Source: Rhynchospora pubera
Lineage: Eukaryota; Streptophyta; Magnoliopsida; Poales; Cyperaceae
Direction of reading: 5' to 3'
Assembly (NCBI GenBank): GCA_028095005.1
Contig: CM051461.1
Location: 62,229,840-62,293,839, forward strand
DNA: 64,000 nucleotides
The translations under genes and the position numbers were made by a program. Position 1 is the first letter of the stretch. Each line of letters begins with the position of its first letter. Under the pieces are notes generated by a model. That model made no database searches and was not told the DNA's origin. It worked only from the letters and a program-made list of their open reading frames with translations. Shown piece after piece: positions 1-12,692 of this stretch.

Positions 1-97
1 AGGCACATTAGCACATACACACATAAGAAGAGTGAAAACTAGGAGAGGTTTAGTGTTTGGTTGAGGCGAATATAAAATTAAAATAAAAGAAAGCAAC

Positions 98-3008
98 ATG
101 GTGGGGCCAAAAAGACCAGTGATTGCACTCTTCGGGTCGTCATTTGTACAGTATAGCTTCAGCAATGGTGGATGGGGTGCCATTTTAGCTGACGTCTATG
201 CCCGCAAGGTCTGTGTTGCACTTGCGCGCCCGCGCACACACACACTCAGTTTCAGTATTTTGTGTGCTGAAAAAAGAGCAATAGTTATTAGAGTAATGCT
301 AGAATCAAACATATAGGACGTCAAACACGATCCAAACGTCGCACATTAAAATTTCAAACTGTCGATCCAAACCGCTCAATATAATCTCTATATTAAAATA
401 TCCTTGATAATAAAATTTTATATTTTTTCATATTTTCTAACTATTTTTTTCGAATTTTCAAAATTGAAGGGTTCAGAACTTTTTAGATTGAGCATATTGA
501 AAAATTCCAAAAAAATAGTAAAAAAATTTGAAAAAATATAAAATTTGGTCTCCATAAAGATTTTATAACATAGAACAATTTGAGCGGTTTGGATCGGCCA
601 TTCCAATTTTAAAAATTAAAATTTTATCGCGTTGGACAAGAGTATGTGTCCTATATGTTTGACACTAGCCACTCCCATAGTATTATTAATAATTTTCAGT
701 TGACATTTTGGCCGAAAATCCTGTTTAAAAACTTGATTTCTATACAAACAGAATGAACGTTATTGATTTATTATGCCATTCCAATTGGTGAATTGATATG
801 AAAATCATTTAACTACTATATACAACACTATATAAATCCTTTCTTATTAACAAATTTTGGTGCCAATAAACAAACTGTATCATTGTGTCTCTCTGTTAAT
901 ATATATAGATATATATAGTTTTTTTCTTTTCTTGAAAAAATTACAAGAGGACGCACACTCTCTCTCTCTCTCATTATCTCCTTCTATATTCTGAATTCAT
1001 GCATAAATATATTACAACCATAGCAATATCTCATTCCTGCACTTTTTTTGCGTCAAGCAGCTCTTAAGTTAGACACCACCGTATCTGAAACTTGGCATGG
1101 ACGTATGGTTCAATAATGGAACCCAATAATTTACTGTTAGCATGGGGAGACAGAATTTGTTGAAAGCCCTCCACACAACAGCGTGCACTTTTAAGTGATA
1201 TAGACATCAATTTAGGCACATGCATTTTATTTTCTTATTAATAGTACTTTTATCCATATCAATGGGAAGAATCTTAGTAATTATGTATATAGTGGGCCAC
1301 CAGTACTGTAAATATATCCTTTTGGTAGTTCAATATTCCGCTACTTTTGAAAAATAAATTTAATAATGACTGAATATAGGAAAAAGGTTTTACTCATATT
1401 AAAGGGTATCGCAGAAGCGTTTAAAGAAACATCACAAGTTAACATAGGGGACTAAAAACAAAGAAGAATGTATTTTCTTTACTTAATTTTGGCTTTCTAT
1501 TTGACAGGCTGACATAGTCATGCGAGGATACCAGGGATGGAACACGAGACGTGCCCTAGAGGTGATCGACGAAGTTTTTCCAAAGGTAATTTATTTTTAA
1601 AATTTTTAGTCATTGATTTTCTGCATATGGTGATCTAATTAAGAAATGCTGAGAAACCTGACAATTTTCATCAATCATTCCACATGGCAGTACCTATATT
1701 TCAGTACTCAGATTATGCTTGAATCCAACTAAATTCTATACGCAGATTCGACAATTTTAAAAACCATTCTATATATGTATTATAAGTGGTAAAATGAAAG
1801 ACATATATATAACCTTTCCAGTGGGTTAAAATGGACAAAGAATTAAATGAGTTGTAATAGTACATGATTCTTAATAAAAGATTTAAGTTGTATAATTTTT
1901 GAGGTTTTAAAGGTATATGATTCTGATCAAGATCATAACAGTTACACCATCATCTTAATGACAATTTGTAAGATAAATCAAGTTACTTTGTTGAAATTAA
2001 CTAAAACTTGATGAAAGACCAGGTCTGATGATACTCTCTGTTTTTAAGTTCAGAATGCCAAAAGTTGAGGTTTGTGTATATTCTGTATTTTTTGTCTCAG
2101 GATGCACTTGTGCAGCCTTCTCTGGTAATAGTTTATTTTGGAGGTAATGATTCTATCGAGGAGCACCCATCTGGTCTTGGCCCCCATGTGCCTCTTGAAG
2201 AGTACATCGAAAACATGCGAAAAATTGCAAATCACATCAAGGTACTTTCTCTTAGACTCATTAGGGTTAATTAACTTTCATAGAGTGATTATTTCAATTT
2301 TGTTTTGTGACCTGCTTGGTATATATGCAGAGTCTATCAAAAAAGACACGCCTAATTATGCTCAGTTGCCCTCCCGTCAATGAGGAGATACTTCAAAACA
2401 ACAAAAGGTATATGATTGTTTTGATTAGTCGATCTGCCAATTATCATTATATGCTGACAAAACTAGTAATATATAAAACAGATATACGGTAGCTAATAGT
2501 TATGCTTTTGATGATCAACAGAGGTGCTCTTACTAATGTGACTCGCACAAATGAAGTTGGCAAAAGATATTCTGATGCTTTGATCATGATGTGCAAAGAA
2601 ATGAAAATTGAAGCCGTCGATTTTTTCCACACAATTCAGAAGCGAGATGACTGGGAGACGACCTGCATCACGTACATACTAATTAATATCTAATTTCTTA
2701 TTTAAATCCAGAATTAGAAATTAACTAAGAGCCCTCAAATCACAATTATCATGATTTGATGTACGATAAAATGATGATAACACTCGTACAGGAGAGACGG
2801 AATACATTTGACGGAGGAAGGAAGCAAGCTGTTGGTGGGAGAGATATTGAAGGTGATAAAAAATGCAAAATGGGAACCGTCTCTGTATTGGAAGTCCCTT
2901 CCGACGGAGTTTGGAGAGAACTCTGATTACTATGTGGTCGCTCCTGATGGAGCATCAACCATCAACCCGTCTGATTGGACCTACCACCGCAAAATCCGAT
3001 GGGACTAA
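98..3008 (+). CDS. GDSL esterase/lipase, CPRD49-like (SGNH hydrolase), 6 exons
   Basis: The spliced frame is 256 codons plus stop, from exons 98-208, 1508-1585, 2101-2241, 2331-2407, 2522-2671 and 2795-3008; every join keeps frame and uses GT-AG. It is a compact SGNH hydrolase. Block I is FGSSFVQYS (nucleophile expected at Ser15), the block II Gly sits in MRGYQGW (about 44), block III is FGGND (Asn79), and block V is DGIHLT (Asp187/His190), so the whole catalytic set is present. The opening MVGPKRP and the closing WTYHRKIRWD fit the intracellular CPRD49/isoamyl-acetate-hydrolase-like group rather than the large secreted GDSL group, and no signal peptide is seen. The family hydrolyses ester bonds of small or acyl substrates; the substrate here is unknown. 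Exon 6 could also be joined at the AG before 2792, but only 2795 restores the CxTDGIH motif. Intron 1 carries a foldback repeat. Confidence 0.93.
305..662. repeat. Foldback MITE-like inverted repeat in intron 1 of the GDSL gene
   Basis: The outer arms 305-319 (TCAAACATATAGGAC) and 648-662 are exact reverse complements. A second pair, GATCCAAACCGCTCAA near 364-379 and its complement near 581-596, is also perfect. The AT-rich centre continues the symmetry, so nearly the whole 358 bp can fold into one hairpin. CTAG lies just outside both ends and may be a target duplication. No coding content is supported. The class is not certain. Confidence 0.7.
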
Positions 3009-5291
3009 ATGGCATAAGAACAGAATAAATAAGGACCTCCATCCATTGCTATTTTTTTTTACGGTTGTTAGCATGCATGCACTGGTACTTGTTGTTGCCT
3101 GTATATATGTCGTTAAGATGATTAATGGCTCAGCACTGTGTCACTGTCTGTATACATCTGTCTACTTAATTAGTTATCTTTGCATTACTTATACGGTAAT
3201 GTTTTTAGTGTGAAGTTCCTTTTTTGTTTGGTGCTTCTGTTGTACCTTTTTGTGGGGAGGTTAGAATTATTGAGAATCGTGGTTCTCTATGACGTAATGT
3301 ATATTTGCTTGACAGGTAGTAAATTTATGGAAAGTCGGCTTCTCTGGTTATCAATTGCATTTGCTAGATTCTGTTGATCTGTTCTACTATTTTTTAAAAA
3401 AAGTCCCATCTTCAGCTAGCAAGTTATGTGCGGCTAATTTTCTTATTTTTCTTTTAACGTCATTGATGTGGCATTACTGTTCAATCAAAATCAAAAGTGC
3501 AGATTGGCAAAATCTAACCATTTGATCTAAATCAGACAATTCTGAGCTGACCACGCACAGGATGGAGACCTGATCACTCCTGCCACCATTGTGCTCCAAT
3601 AATATATGCATCAAATCTTAAAACAAAAATTCCAAAAAAAAAGTAATAAAATAAAGAAGGGGAACGATGATAACTTGGATATAAATTAAGTACCGTGTAT
3701 ATATGCTCTCTCCTGCCTTATTGTGTAGTATATCTTTGTAAAAACCTCTTTGGCATACAACCAAATCCATTACACTGTATCTTTTGAAGTGTAAATTAAG
3801 CTTCTTTCCGGATGGTGTAGTGTATCTTCTACAAGATTTAACAAGATACAAGTCACTTGCTTCATGATAAATTAATCTGTATATTAACAGCGATAACTTT
3901 TTATATCCCTCTTTGCCTCTTTGTTGACCTTCTCTTTGCCATTCAAGCTTCTCCAGTTCTCCCTACAAAGGAAAAAGGTGGTTATATCAAGTTTCCAACC
4001 TAAGCAAGCAAGCCATAATTTTCCTAGCCAAATATGGATATCATAACATAACAACCGAGCCAGTAGCGACATCTCTTTTGTCAAGGCTGTAGAGGGATAA
4101 TACTATGATGAAGGAGGTAGAACCTACAGAATGAAAATGACAAGGTGATGAATTATGAGGCAATTATTTGGAAATTTGAGATAAAGAATAGTAGGCAGCT
4201 CATATCATTCTATTCAGTCAAAGATGATGATGAGAAAAATGTCTGATTTAAGTTTTGAATCTCACGGTTTTATCTATTTGGATCTCATTGCATAAATTCC
4301 AATTTTTTTTCCCAACTATTGTCTTGAAGACTTGAACTGTTGAGTAGGGGAAAACAGGACTCTCGGTAGAAACCCTTAGTAGGAAGTTGCGAACTACAAC
4401 TTCTTTATAACATCTTCATTTTGGCTTCCCAAATTCATTTAAGTGATATTGACGTTATTTTACACCATGCTACGCAAATACTGTTGTATATCCGGTCAAA
4501 CTCTCTGGCCAAGTCAACAATCACACGTCCTTCTCTGCTAGCAATAGGGCAATGTTGATAGGATGGAGATCTGATACTGCTGCAATCTTAGAATAGCAGA
4601 TTGAACAGGAGGGATTGTTTCATTTTTGCAATTATCTTGAGGATCTCTGCGCTTAAGTTTGTATGCAGTGGTTTTTTCAGAAAGATTTCTTTACTTTAGC
4701 TTAATAGTTGGGTCAATAACTTAAGACTTCTGTTTAGATGCGGTGCAGTGAGGTATATACTGGTACAGCAAGTGATTATGGGGTTCGCTTAGTTTACTGC
4801 TAGTAATTTTGAGTCAGAGGGGATTGCTCTTTAATTTTGGTGTTAAGATTGAACATCCAGTTTGTAATAATTTTTACTTTTGAAGTTAAAATTCTTGGAT
4901 GCTCTTCTTCAAGAAGAGTGGTGGGCACTCCCCACTAATTTCCAAAAAGAAAAAAAATTATTGTGTAGAACATTAACTGCAATTCTTACCAAGAACTGGA
5001 ACAGTAAGGCTTTAGTCAAAATGGTTTTTATGCAGATTTCAGTGGGTCTAATAACATGGAAATTTGATCAAATTCGTTCATTTTGATAAAAAAATTTCTA
5101 ATGAAATGAAATTTTGATGAAGTTAATTTATGAGAAGGGATTGACAGATTTGGGTCTTGAGATGTGGAATTTTTCTTGGTCGGAAAGGGTGTTGCACGCT
5201 CGTAAACCACCTTGTGGAGTCTTACAGGTGCTTTAAGGATGTGGTTCGGATGGAGCTGAGAGAGCACTAGGGCCTTAGAAAGAAAGGACTT
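3009..5291. other. Intergenic stretch downstream of the GDSL gene, no gene recognised
   Basis: The first few hundred bases are the 3' UTR region of the GDSL gene. Beyond about 3400 only short open frames occur (for example minus-strand frames at 3618-3851 and 3884-4084, and a plus frame at 4880-5086). None shows a family motif, a convincing start, or splice continuity. The sequence is ordinary AT-rich DNA, and old repeat debris is likely but not demonstrable by eye. Confidence 0.5.
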
Positions 5292-5648
5292 TGTCATGAT
5301 CAAATTCAAATTAGACAAAATAGAAATAAATTACTCTAATTATTAAATAATCCAGTTAAGGCAAGAGACGAAGGTTACTATGCAAGTTATATTGATTTAG
5401 TAAATATTATTTTGTATCTTTACATTTATGAATAATCTTTCCTTTTATTAATATTTCCTTTTATCATATTTGTTAGGTTATTTATATGAAACATTTGTAC
5501 TCAATTTATCATATCAGAAATACAACAACAACTTTCTTCTATCATTTGTCATTATGTTTTCTTCTTTATTTTCTTTTTAATTTCATTTTTATTACAAAAA
5601 TATAAAAATAGTCCCAAATTCTAGTTATTCTCAACTCGGTACATAACA
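5292..5648 (+). repeat. 5' LTR of short retroelement
   Basis: Complete left LTR, TG...CA, 357 bp. It matches 6280-6555 over its first 275 bp. Its last 80 bp have no counterpart in the right copy, which is truncated. Confidence 0.7.
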
Positions 5649-5650
5649 AT

Positions 5651-5661
5651 TGGTATCAAAG
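5651..5661 (+). other. Primer-binding site of the short retroelement
   Basis: TGGTATCAAAG, two bases after the left LTR. It differs by one base from TGGTATCAGAG, the usual complement of the plant initiator tRNA-Met 3' end. Confidence 0.65.
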
Positions 5662-5725
5662 AAACGATCTATGGCTTACGAAGATTTCAACACACAAACT
5701 CTAGCAAGTCCATGAACAACTCAAG

Positions 5726-6109
5726 TTGATGAAAAAATCAACAAAAATGTTTCGAGTTGATTTCAAAAGGCAACAAGATGAGATGAGAGAAATGTTTCGA
5801 CCACAACAAAATCAACTTCAAGCACAATTCGACCAAATTAAGAGTAATTTTGCAAAATTAGTAGAAGTTATAGAAGTTGAAGAAGCATGGCCAGATGAGA
5901 TTAATAATGAGGGAGAAGAAATTGCACAAACTGAACTTGAAGAGTCCAAAGAAGTGAAAATACCTCTACACACCATTGTGATACGTGATGAATATATCGT
6001 GAAGCCAGCCAAAGAGTTGTGGTTAAACTTGGTAAAATTAATGACCACGGACGGTAATTTAGGATTTTTCAATTTGACAACTCCTAAACAAGAAGATAGT
6101 CAAGAATGA
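5726..6109 (+). pseudogene. gag-like remnant of the short retroelement, 127 codons
   Basis: One open frame of 127 codons lies between the LTR copies. The N-terminal half is rich in K, R, Q and M with a helical look (MFRVDFKRQQDEMREMF), the middle is acidic (about residues 50-80), and the C-terminal part has no zinc knuckle. This composition is often seen in gag remnants of short plant LTR elements. It is assigned to the element only from position, just after the primer site. It could also be a non-functional chance frame. Confidence 0.45.
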
Positions 6110-6279
6110 AGACAAAATCACAAAAAGTGGTATTATTGCAGAGCCATATGGTTTTCATGTCATCATTGTCGAGATAAGATTCTTAATCTTGTAGAAGTAT
6201 AAGAGGTAATGTCTGCTATATGGATTCGAGTTTCTTGATTTTGATCCTTGAGGTCAAGGATCTCGTGAGGAGAAGGTAT

Positions 6280-6576
6280 TGTCATGACCAAATCCAAATT
6301 AGACAAAATAGAAATAAATTATTATAATTATTGAATAATCCAGTTAAGGCAAGAGACGAAGGTTGCTATGCAAGTTATATTGATTTAGCAAAGATTATTT
6401 TGTATCTTTACATTTATGCATAATCTTTCCTTTTATTAATATTTCCTTTTATCATATTTGTTAGGCTATTTATATGAAACATTTGTACTCAATTTATCAT
6501 ATCAAAAATACAACAACTTTCTTCTATCATTTATCATTATGTTTCTTCTTTATTTTTTTTTATTTTCTTTTTTTGA
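6280..6576 (+). repeat. Truncated 3' LTR of short retroelement
   Basis: Right copy of the LTR. It follows a polypurine tract (about 6266-6277) and loses similarity to the left LTR at the T-rich run 6545-6576, where the minus-strand LINE begins. Confidence 0.66.
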
Positions 6577-7480
6577 AGGTAGGTAGACGATTGTCTTCCT
6601 ATAATTTCATTTAACCAAGAATATTGGTACAACAGGAAAGAAAAAAGAAAAAATAAATGGAGAGAAGAAAAATCAATGCAGAGACTATAAACGCCTATAT
6701 ACAAACTGACTATGACAATCTAATAGTTCTTAGCCCTAACAGTACGAAATCCAAGCTGTATAGTCTTGAATTGTTTTTCTAGTCACTTCGTTAGCATCTA
6801 CCTGAGCTCCTTGGAAGATCACAGTGCATCTCATCTTCCAGATGTTCCACACTCCCGCCATCCAGACCATGTCCCAATTATCCTTGTAGCACATCTTCAA
6901 AAGGTGTCTATTTAGCATCCAAACTTCACTTAGTCCTCGCATTTGCAAACACCCCCGGACAAATGAAACATTCCCAGACATGTATTGCAAACTGGCATTG
7001 CACGAACATGTGTATCCCTGTTTCGAATGCATTTTGACACAATACGCATTCTCTGTCGACCGTCCATCCTTTACAATGCATGTTTTCGTGTGTTCATAAT
7101 CTATCCAACATTGCGATCCAAAAAAAACTTTAACCTTCAAGGTGCTTTGGTCTTCCATAGTAAGGTGTGATATGGTGATCACATGTCCGGGTCTCGCATA
7201 ACCGACTAGGCACTTTTTGAGGTAAACGCATCTTCCTTTGTCCATTTCCACCTAGGCACGTTTTCACCTGGCTGAACAAGGATAGAGGAGAAGAACAAAT
7301 GTTTCTCCAACAGTATGTCTCTTATTAGAAAGTATCTCTATGTCTCTTGAGCCATACAGTCTGTGGATCAAGGAAGACAAAGCGGAATTTCTTTCTGCCA
7401 CAATTTTCCAAAGCCATTTGATTAGTAGGGCGTCGTTTTGTATTTGGAGGTGTAATATTTCCAATCCTCCACACTCTTTT
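6577..7480 (-). mobile_element. L1-type LINE, 3' part (end of RT, zf-RVT-like region, 3' UTR)
   Basis: Read on the minus strand, 7480-7264 gives ECGGLEILHLQIQNDALLIK, the conserved segment after the reverse transcriptase palm of plant L1 LINEs. The frame at 7251-6736 resembles the reverse-transcriptase zinc-binding domain (spaced Cys residues, then WNIWKMRCTVIFQG). The 3' UTR follows, ending in an A-rich tail seen on the plus strand as T runs at about 6549-6577. Frames are broken, so this is a dead copy. The body of the LINE is interrupted at 7480 by a copia element and resumes at 17327. Confidence 0.82.
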
Positions 7481-9244
7481 TGTTAGTTAAGTGCACAATT
7501 TTAATTTTTATAGCTAATTCTTTTAATTAACCACAAAACAAGTATGCACAAACAAGGAACTAGTACTAAGCCATTCACACAAGAGAAGGGGTTCAAAGGT
7601 ATACCTCCCTTGATATCGTAATCAAGGGGCTTGAACCACGGCTTGATTGAAGGTGGTGCTTGCTCCTTCGGCCTCCTTGTCAAAGCTCCTCGAGTCCACT
7701 TGGTATTAACCAAATCCTCGACAAAACTATGCTAGTAGCTTTGGAGGATAAGACTAATCCCTAGGTAACCCATTCTTCTATCAAATCGACAATGCTATTT
7801 GAGGAAGAAAAGGGGCTCAACACATGAGCAAAGGGGAGAGGAGGAAGAGGGAGGCGCCGGCCTAGGGGGGACTAGAGGGGCGGCTAGGTTATGGGAGAGA
7901 GAGGAGAGGTGAATTTGCAACTATACAACTCCTTATATAGTGTGCTAACCCTACCTACCACCTACCATGTATTTACAACATTGTCATCCCACCTACCTCC
8001 TTCTATGGCCGGCCACAATAAGGGCCTTGATGGGCCTTGTGTTGTGTATAATGGGTCCACTTAATCAATCATCAAATGGACCTTTGTTGTTGCTCCTAAT
8101 TTGGTCTTCCATTGGACTTTTAATTAACTATTTAATTAAAGCCTTTTAATATGCATATGTGTTGAATAAATAATTATTAACTTAATAATAATTATTTAGG
8201 GATTAGAAAATGCATTAATTTATTTCTATATGATCCCTTTGATTTAATTAATTATAACGGTCTATAACGCTATTTAATTAATTAATCAACTTATCATATT
8301 TTGCAATACCAATTATTGCAAATAAATAAATAATGCACGCATGGTTAAAACACCAATTTTGTGTGACCCTTTGAGGATTTATGCTACGTTGGACATGGAG
8401 TTAAATCGCTATTTAATTCCAATAATCATAAGCGGTATCTAGCAACACGTTATGATTCCCAATTCGCATAAATAGTGTACAGCTACAATATTTCTTTCAA
8501 TCCTGCATAAGAGAATAAAAGTATATCTCTATTTTGATTCTTATGTCACACGATATCACCGTATAATCTAAGATAGGAATGTGTCATTCTTGCAGATTAT
8601 ACGTTTCTTAATCTAGAGATAATTGTATCAGTTGCTAGCAAACAATCTACTTCCATCAAGGGGCCCAAACAGATATCGTCACTCACTAAATGAATTAACG
8701 AGGGACATACGGTTTTCTTGATAATTTAGCTTTTCCCCGCACAATTCAAGAGAACATAAATAACGTCCGTATAGCAGCCTTTATCGGGAATCAGCGGTAG
8801 ACGATATTTATTGAACCTATCCTCATGTGGAAAAGATAAATATCTCAAACTTAGAATCAAAATCATAACGAAATAAATAATGACACATAACACAATCCAT
8901 ATATTTATTTCGTTGGGTCATGTCCTGTACTATGTTCAATTAACATAAACATATGCAATTAAGTTGGTTACACTTAACCAATGATTTATAGAACTTAATC
9001 ACCACTTAACTTGCATACTAATCTTAACGATAATTAATGTTCCTTGTTAATTATCAAGATTATGGACGTTTTAGATTTATTGTTGTCATTTACCACTAAA
9101 TGAAAAACAGTGATCCATAATTCAGATCATCAACCTGAATGAACTGTCAACACATAAATCAAGGAACAAATGATATAAAATCATCAATGACATAAAACCA
9201 TAGAAGTAGCCAAAAAGATTGGCTTCTAGGACATATCTCTAACA
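7481..9244 (-). repeat. 3' LTR (left copy) of the large copia element
   Basis: 1764 bp, TGTTAG...CTAACA. It differs from the right copy by scattered substitutions and indels, including an extra 10 bp near 7870-7880 and 4 bp near 8493. Confidence 0.95.
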
Positions 9245-9257
9245 ATCTCCCACTTGG
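9245..9257 (-). other. Polypurine tract of the large copia element
   Basis: The minus strand reads CCAAGTGGGAGAT directly before the LTR TGTTAG, the usual copia polypurine context for plus-strand priming. Confidence 0.88.
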
Positions 9258-9357
9258 CCTAGAGTCAATCAATAGTGACTTCTAGCCAGTGCATAGTGCT
9301 CAATGTAATATCCAAATATACATGTCTCATACTAACGCCTAAAATAAAAGAAACAAC

Positions 9358-12300
9358 TCAAAGCCAATCAGGCATACGCCTAATCCCCATGGATGCAACA
9401 TGCAACTCATGCGCGGCTCGAGACAAAGATTTTGTCAGAGGGTCCGCTGTGTTCGCGGCACCGTCCACCTTCTTGACCTTGACCCAACCGTCATTGACCA
9501 ACTGACGGATGAGATGGAATCGTCGTAGAATGTGCCTAGTCTTTTGGTGAGACCTAGGCTCCTTGGACCGAGCTATGACTCCCGTGTTGTCGCAGTAGAT
9601 ATCCACTGGACCTGAGATGCTTGGAACCACCTCTAGCTCGGTCAAAAACTCCTTGATCCATACGGCTTCTTTTGCTGCTTCGCCAGCCGCTAAGTATTCT
9701 GCTTCGGTGACGGAATCGGCCGTAGTATCTTGCTTGGAACTCTTCCAACTTACGGCACCACCATTAAACAGAAATACAAAGCCGGACTGTGATTTGGAGT
9801 CATCTCGATCGGTTTGAAAACTAGCATCGGTGTAACCAGTTACAACGAGCTCTTGGTCTCCACCGTATACGAGAATGCTCTCATTGGTTCTCTTGAGATA
9901 CTTGAGGATATTCTTGACTGCGGTCCAGTGTGGCATGCCTGGGTTGGCTTGGTATCGACTAGTTACGCTAATCGGATGCGCCACATCGGGGCGAGTGCAT
10001 AGCATGGAATACATAATCGATCCGACTACAGATGGATACTTGAATCGCTTCATGTATTCCCGATCTGTCTCTGTTGTCGGACCTTGAGTCTTGCTCAAGT
10101 AAATGCCATGTGACATAGGCAAAAATTCCTTCTTGGAATTCGCCATGTTGTGTTTTTGCAACACCTTGTCAATATATGCATCTTGGCTCAAATCTAACAT
10201 CCTCTTTGATCTATCTCTATAGATCTTGATTCCTAGGATGTAGGCGGCTTCGCCCAAGTCTTTCATTGAGAACACTTTCTTCAATGAATCCTTGACTGCA
10301 TTCAATTCGGGAATATCATTCCCGATCAAGAGTATATCGTCAACATATAGAACAAGAAACACAACCACGCTCCCACTAAACCTCTTGTAGACACAAGGTT
10401 CCTTTTCACTTTGAGAGAAGTTCAATTTATTGACTTCCTCATCAAAGCGCTTGTTCCAACTCTTTGATGCTTGCTTCAATCCATAAATGGATCGTTGAAG
10501 TTTGCATACTTTGTTAGCATTCTTTGGATCCACAAAACACTCGGGTTGTGTCATGTACACATCCTCTTCCAAATTTCCATTTAGGAAGGAGGTTTTGACA
10601 TCCATTTGTCAAATCTCATAATCATAGAATGCGGCAATTGCTAACATGATCCGAATTGACTTGAACATGACGACGGGCGAGAAGGTTTCTTCATAGTCAA
10701 TACCATGAATTTGCTTGTAACCCTTCGCTACAAGTCGTGCTTTGTAAATGGTCAAGTTGCCATCCATGTCGACCTTTCTCTTAAAGATCCATTTGTTCTC
10801 AACGGGTCAACCAAGGTCTATACCTTGTTGTCATACATGGATCGCATTTTGGATTCCATGGCTTTTAGCCATTCCTTGGAGTCAGGTTTCTTTCTCATGT
10901 CATCAATGGTCAAAGGCTCATCGTTCTCCATGACGAGAACGTCGTGCAAACCTAAATATCTTATAAGTGGACGACTTGGCCTTGCCGATCTTCGTAGGGT
11001 AGATGCTTGAGGTTCTTGAACTTGTTCCACAACGGTTTGTGGACTTTGTTCTTGAACTTCAAGTGAAGGTGCTTCCTCAATATTATCGACTCGCGATATA
11101 TTTGAGTTTTAATTTGAGGGAGCTTGTTCATGAACCTCTTCTTCCACAACAATTTGTGGAATGGGTTCGGTTACAATCTCATTCGGTGCAACCTCATTTT
11201 GTGCAACCTCATTTGGCACCACATTGGGAACAACTACATTGCCTACTTGAGGCATGCTTTGTTGTTGCGGTTCTTGAATTTCTTCAATCACCACGTTGCT
11301 CCCACTACTTCTTCTTGAGAGAAACTCCTTCTCCAAGAACACACCATAACGAGCAACAACTATCTTGTTCTCGTTGCGGTTATAGAAGTAGTAACACATC
11401 GTTTCCTTAGGGTATCCTACGAAATGACATTTGTCCGATTTGGGTCCAAGTTTATCGCTCACTAGCCTTTTCACATAAGCTTCACAACCCCAAATCTTGA
11501 GAAACGACATGCTTGGTTTTTTTCTTAAACCAAAGCTTATAGGGCGTCTTCTCAACGGACTTTGATGGAACACGGTTTAATGTAAAAGTTACGGTTTCAA
11601 GGGCGTATCCCAAAAGGACATAAGCAAATCGGCTTGGCTCATCATTGATCGAACCATGTCAAGCAAAGTTCGATTCCTCCTTTCGGATACACCATTCCAT
11701 TGTGGTGTTCCGGATGGAGTGAGTTGTGGAACGATTCCACACTCCTTTAGATAGTCGTCAAACTCATGGCTCAAGTACTCACCACCTCGATTGGATCGTA
11801 AGACCTTGATCTTTCGACCAAGTTGGTTTTCAACTTCATTCTTAAATTCTTTGAACTTGTCAAAGGATTCGGATTTATGACACATCAAGTAGATATACTC
11901 GTATCTACTATGATCGTCGGTGAATGTGATGAAGTATGAATAACCACCACGCGCACAAATGCTTATAGGTCCACATACATCGGTATGTACAAGGTCTAAT
12001 AAGTCATTTGCCCTTGTCCCTTTGTTAGGAACAGACAATTTGGTCATCTTTCCCATCAAACAAGATTCACATGTGTCAATTGGCTCGAAAGCGAATTGAT
12101 CCAAGAGACCAACGGTTTGTAATCTCTTGATACGTTTCTTATTGATATGACCTAAGCGGCAATGCCACATCAAAGTTGCATTCTCATGTGAAATCTTACG
12201 TTTCCTATTGTCATTCTCAACACTCAAGATAAGTCCGCTAGAATCAAGCACATAAAAACCATTCAATAAATGCGCATCACAAAAACGAACTTCATTTCGA

Positions 12301-12692
12301 AACAAGGTCAACAACTTGTTCTTTATTACAACATCAAAACCATCCATGTCCAAGCAAGAGATAAAGATAATGTTTCGAGTGATAGAGGGAACCAAAAATA
12401 CATCCTTTAGTTCCAACACAAAATCGAAAGGTAAAGTTAAATCCACGTTCCCAATGGCCATAGCGGAGATGCACGTGCCATTCCCGACGCGGAGTTGAAC
12501 TTCACCTTTCTCGAGCCGCCTCATATTCTTTAGGACCTGCACATTTCGACAAATGTGAGCACACGAACCGGTATCGAATACCCAATCGGTGTTGGAGGTA
12601 GCTAGAAGGGTTTCGATGACAAATATACCTGAAGAAGAAGGTTGGACGGTTCCCGCCTTCTTGTCGGCAAGGTACTTGGGGCAGTTTCTCCT
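9358..12692 (-). pseudogene. pol of the large copia element (protease, integrase, RT, RNase H), multiply broken
   Basis: In order on the minus strand: protease DTGS near 12570; the integrase zinc region with WHCRLGH and CESC; integrase core HTDVCGP, LRSNRGGEY (Asn where the catalytic Asp is expected) and QWNGVSERRN; RT with MDVKTSFLNG and YVDD; RNase H with TEAEYLAAGEAAKEA. Breaks by eye: a one-base loss near 11625, a one-base change in an A run near 11520, TAA at 11109-11111, TAG at 10818-10820, a one-base loss near 10805, and TGA at 10609-10611. The last 415 codons (10605-9358) are open and cover most of RT and RNase H. The element cannot make a full polyprotein, though its LTRs could still be mobilised in trans. 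Confidence 0.92.

Larger units (their letters stand above)
5292..6576 (+). mobile_element. Short LTR retroelement remnant (TRIM/LARD-like) with truncated 3' LTR
   Basis: A direct repeat starts with TGTCATGA at 5292 and TGTCATGACC at 6280 and stays about 93-95% identical by eye for some 275 bp. The left copy ends ...CATAACA at 5648, directly before a tRNA-Met-like primer site (5651). The right copy is preceded by a purine-rich GTGAGGAGAAGG tract. The interior is only about 630 bp and codes for one short gag-like frame, so no protease, integrase or reverse transcriptase is present and the element is non-autonomous. The right LTR stops at a T-rich run that is the complement of a LINE poly(A) tail, so a LINE insertion evidently removed or displaced the rest of the LTR. 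Confidence 0.72.

Noticed and set aside
98..316. Single-exon 72-codon gene at the left edge
   Set aside because: Only the first 37 codons match the GDSL family; the rest reads through a good GT donor at 209 into intron 1.
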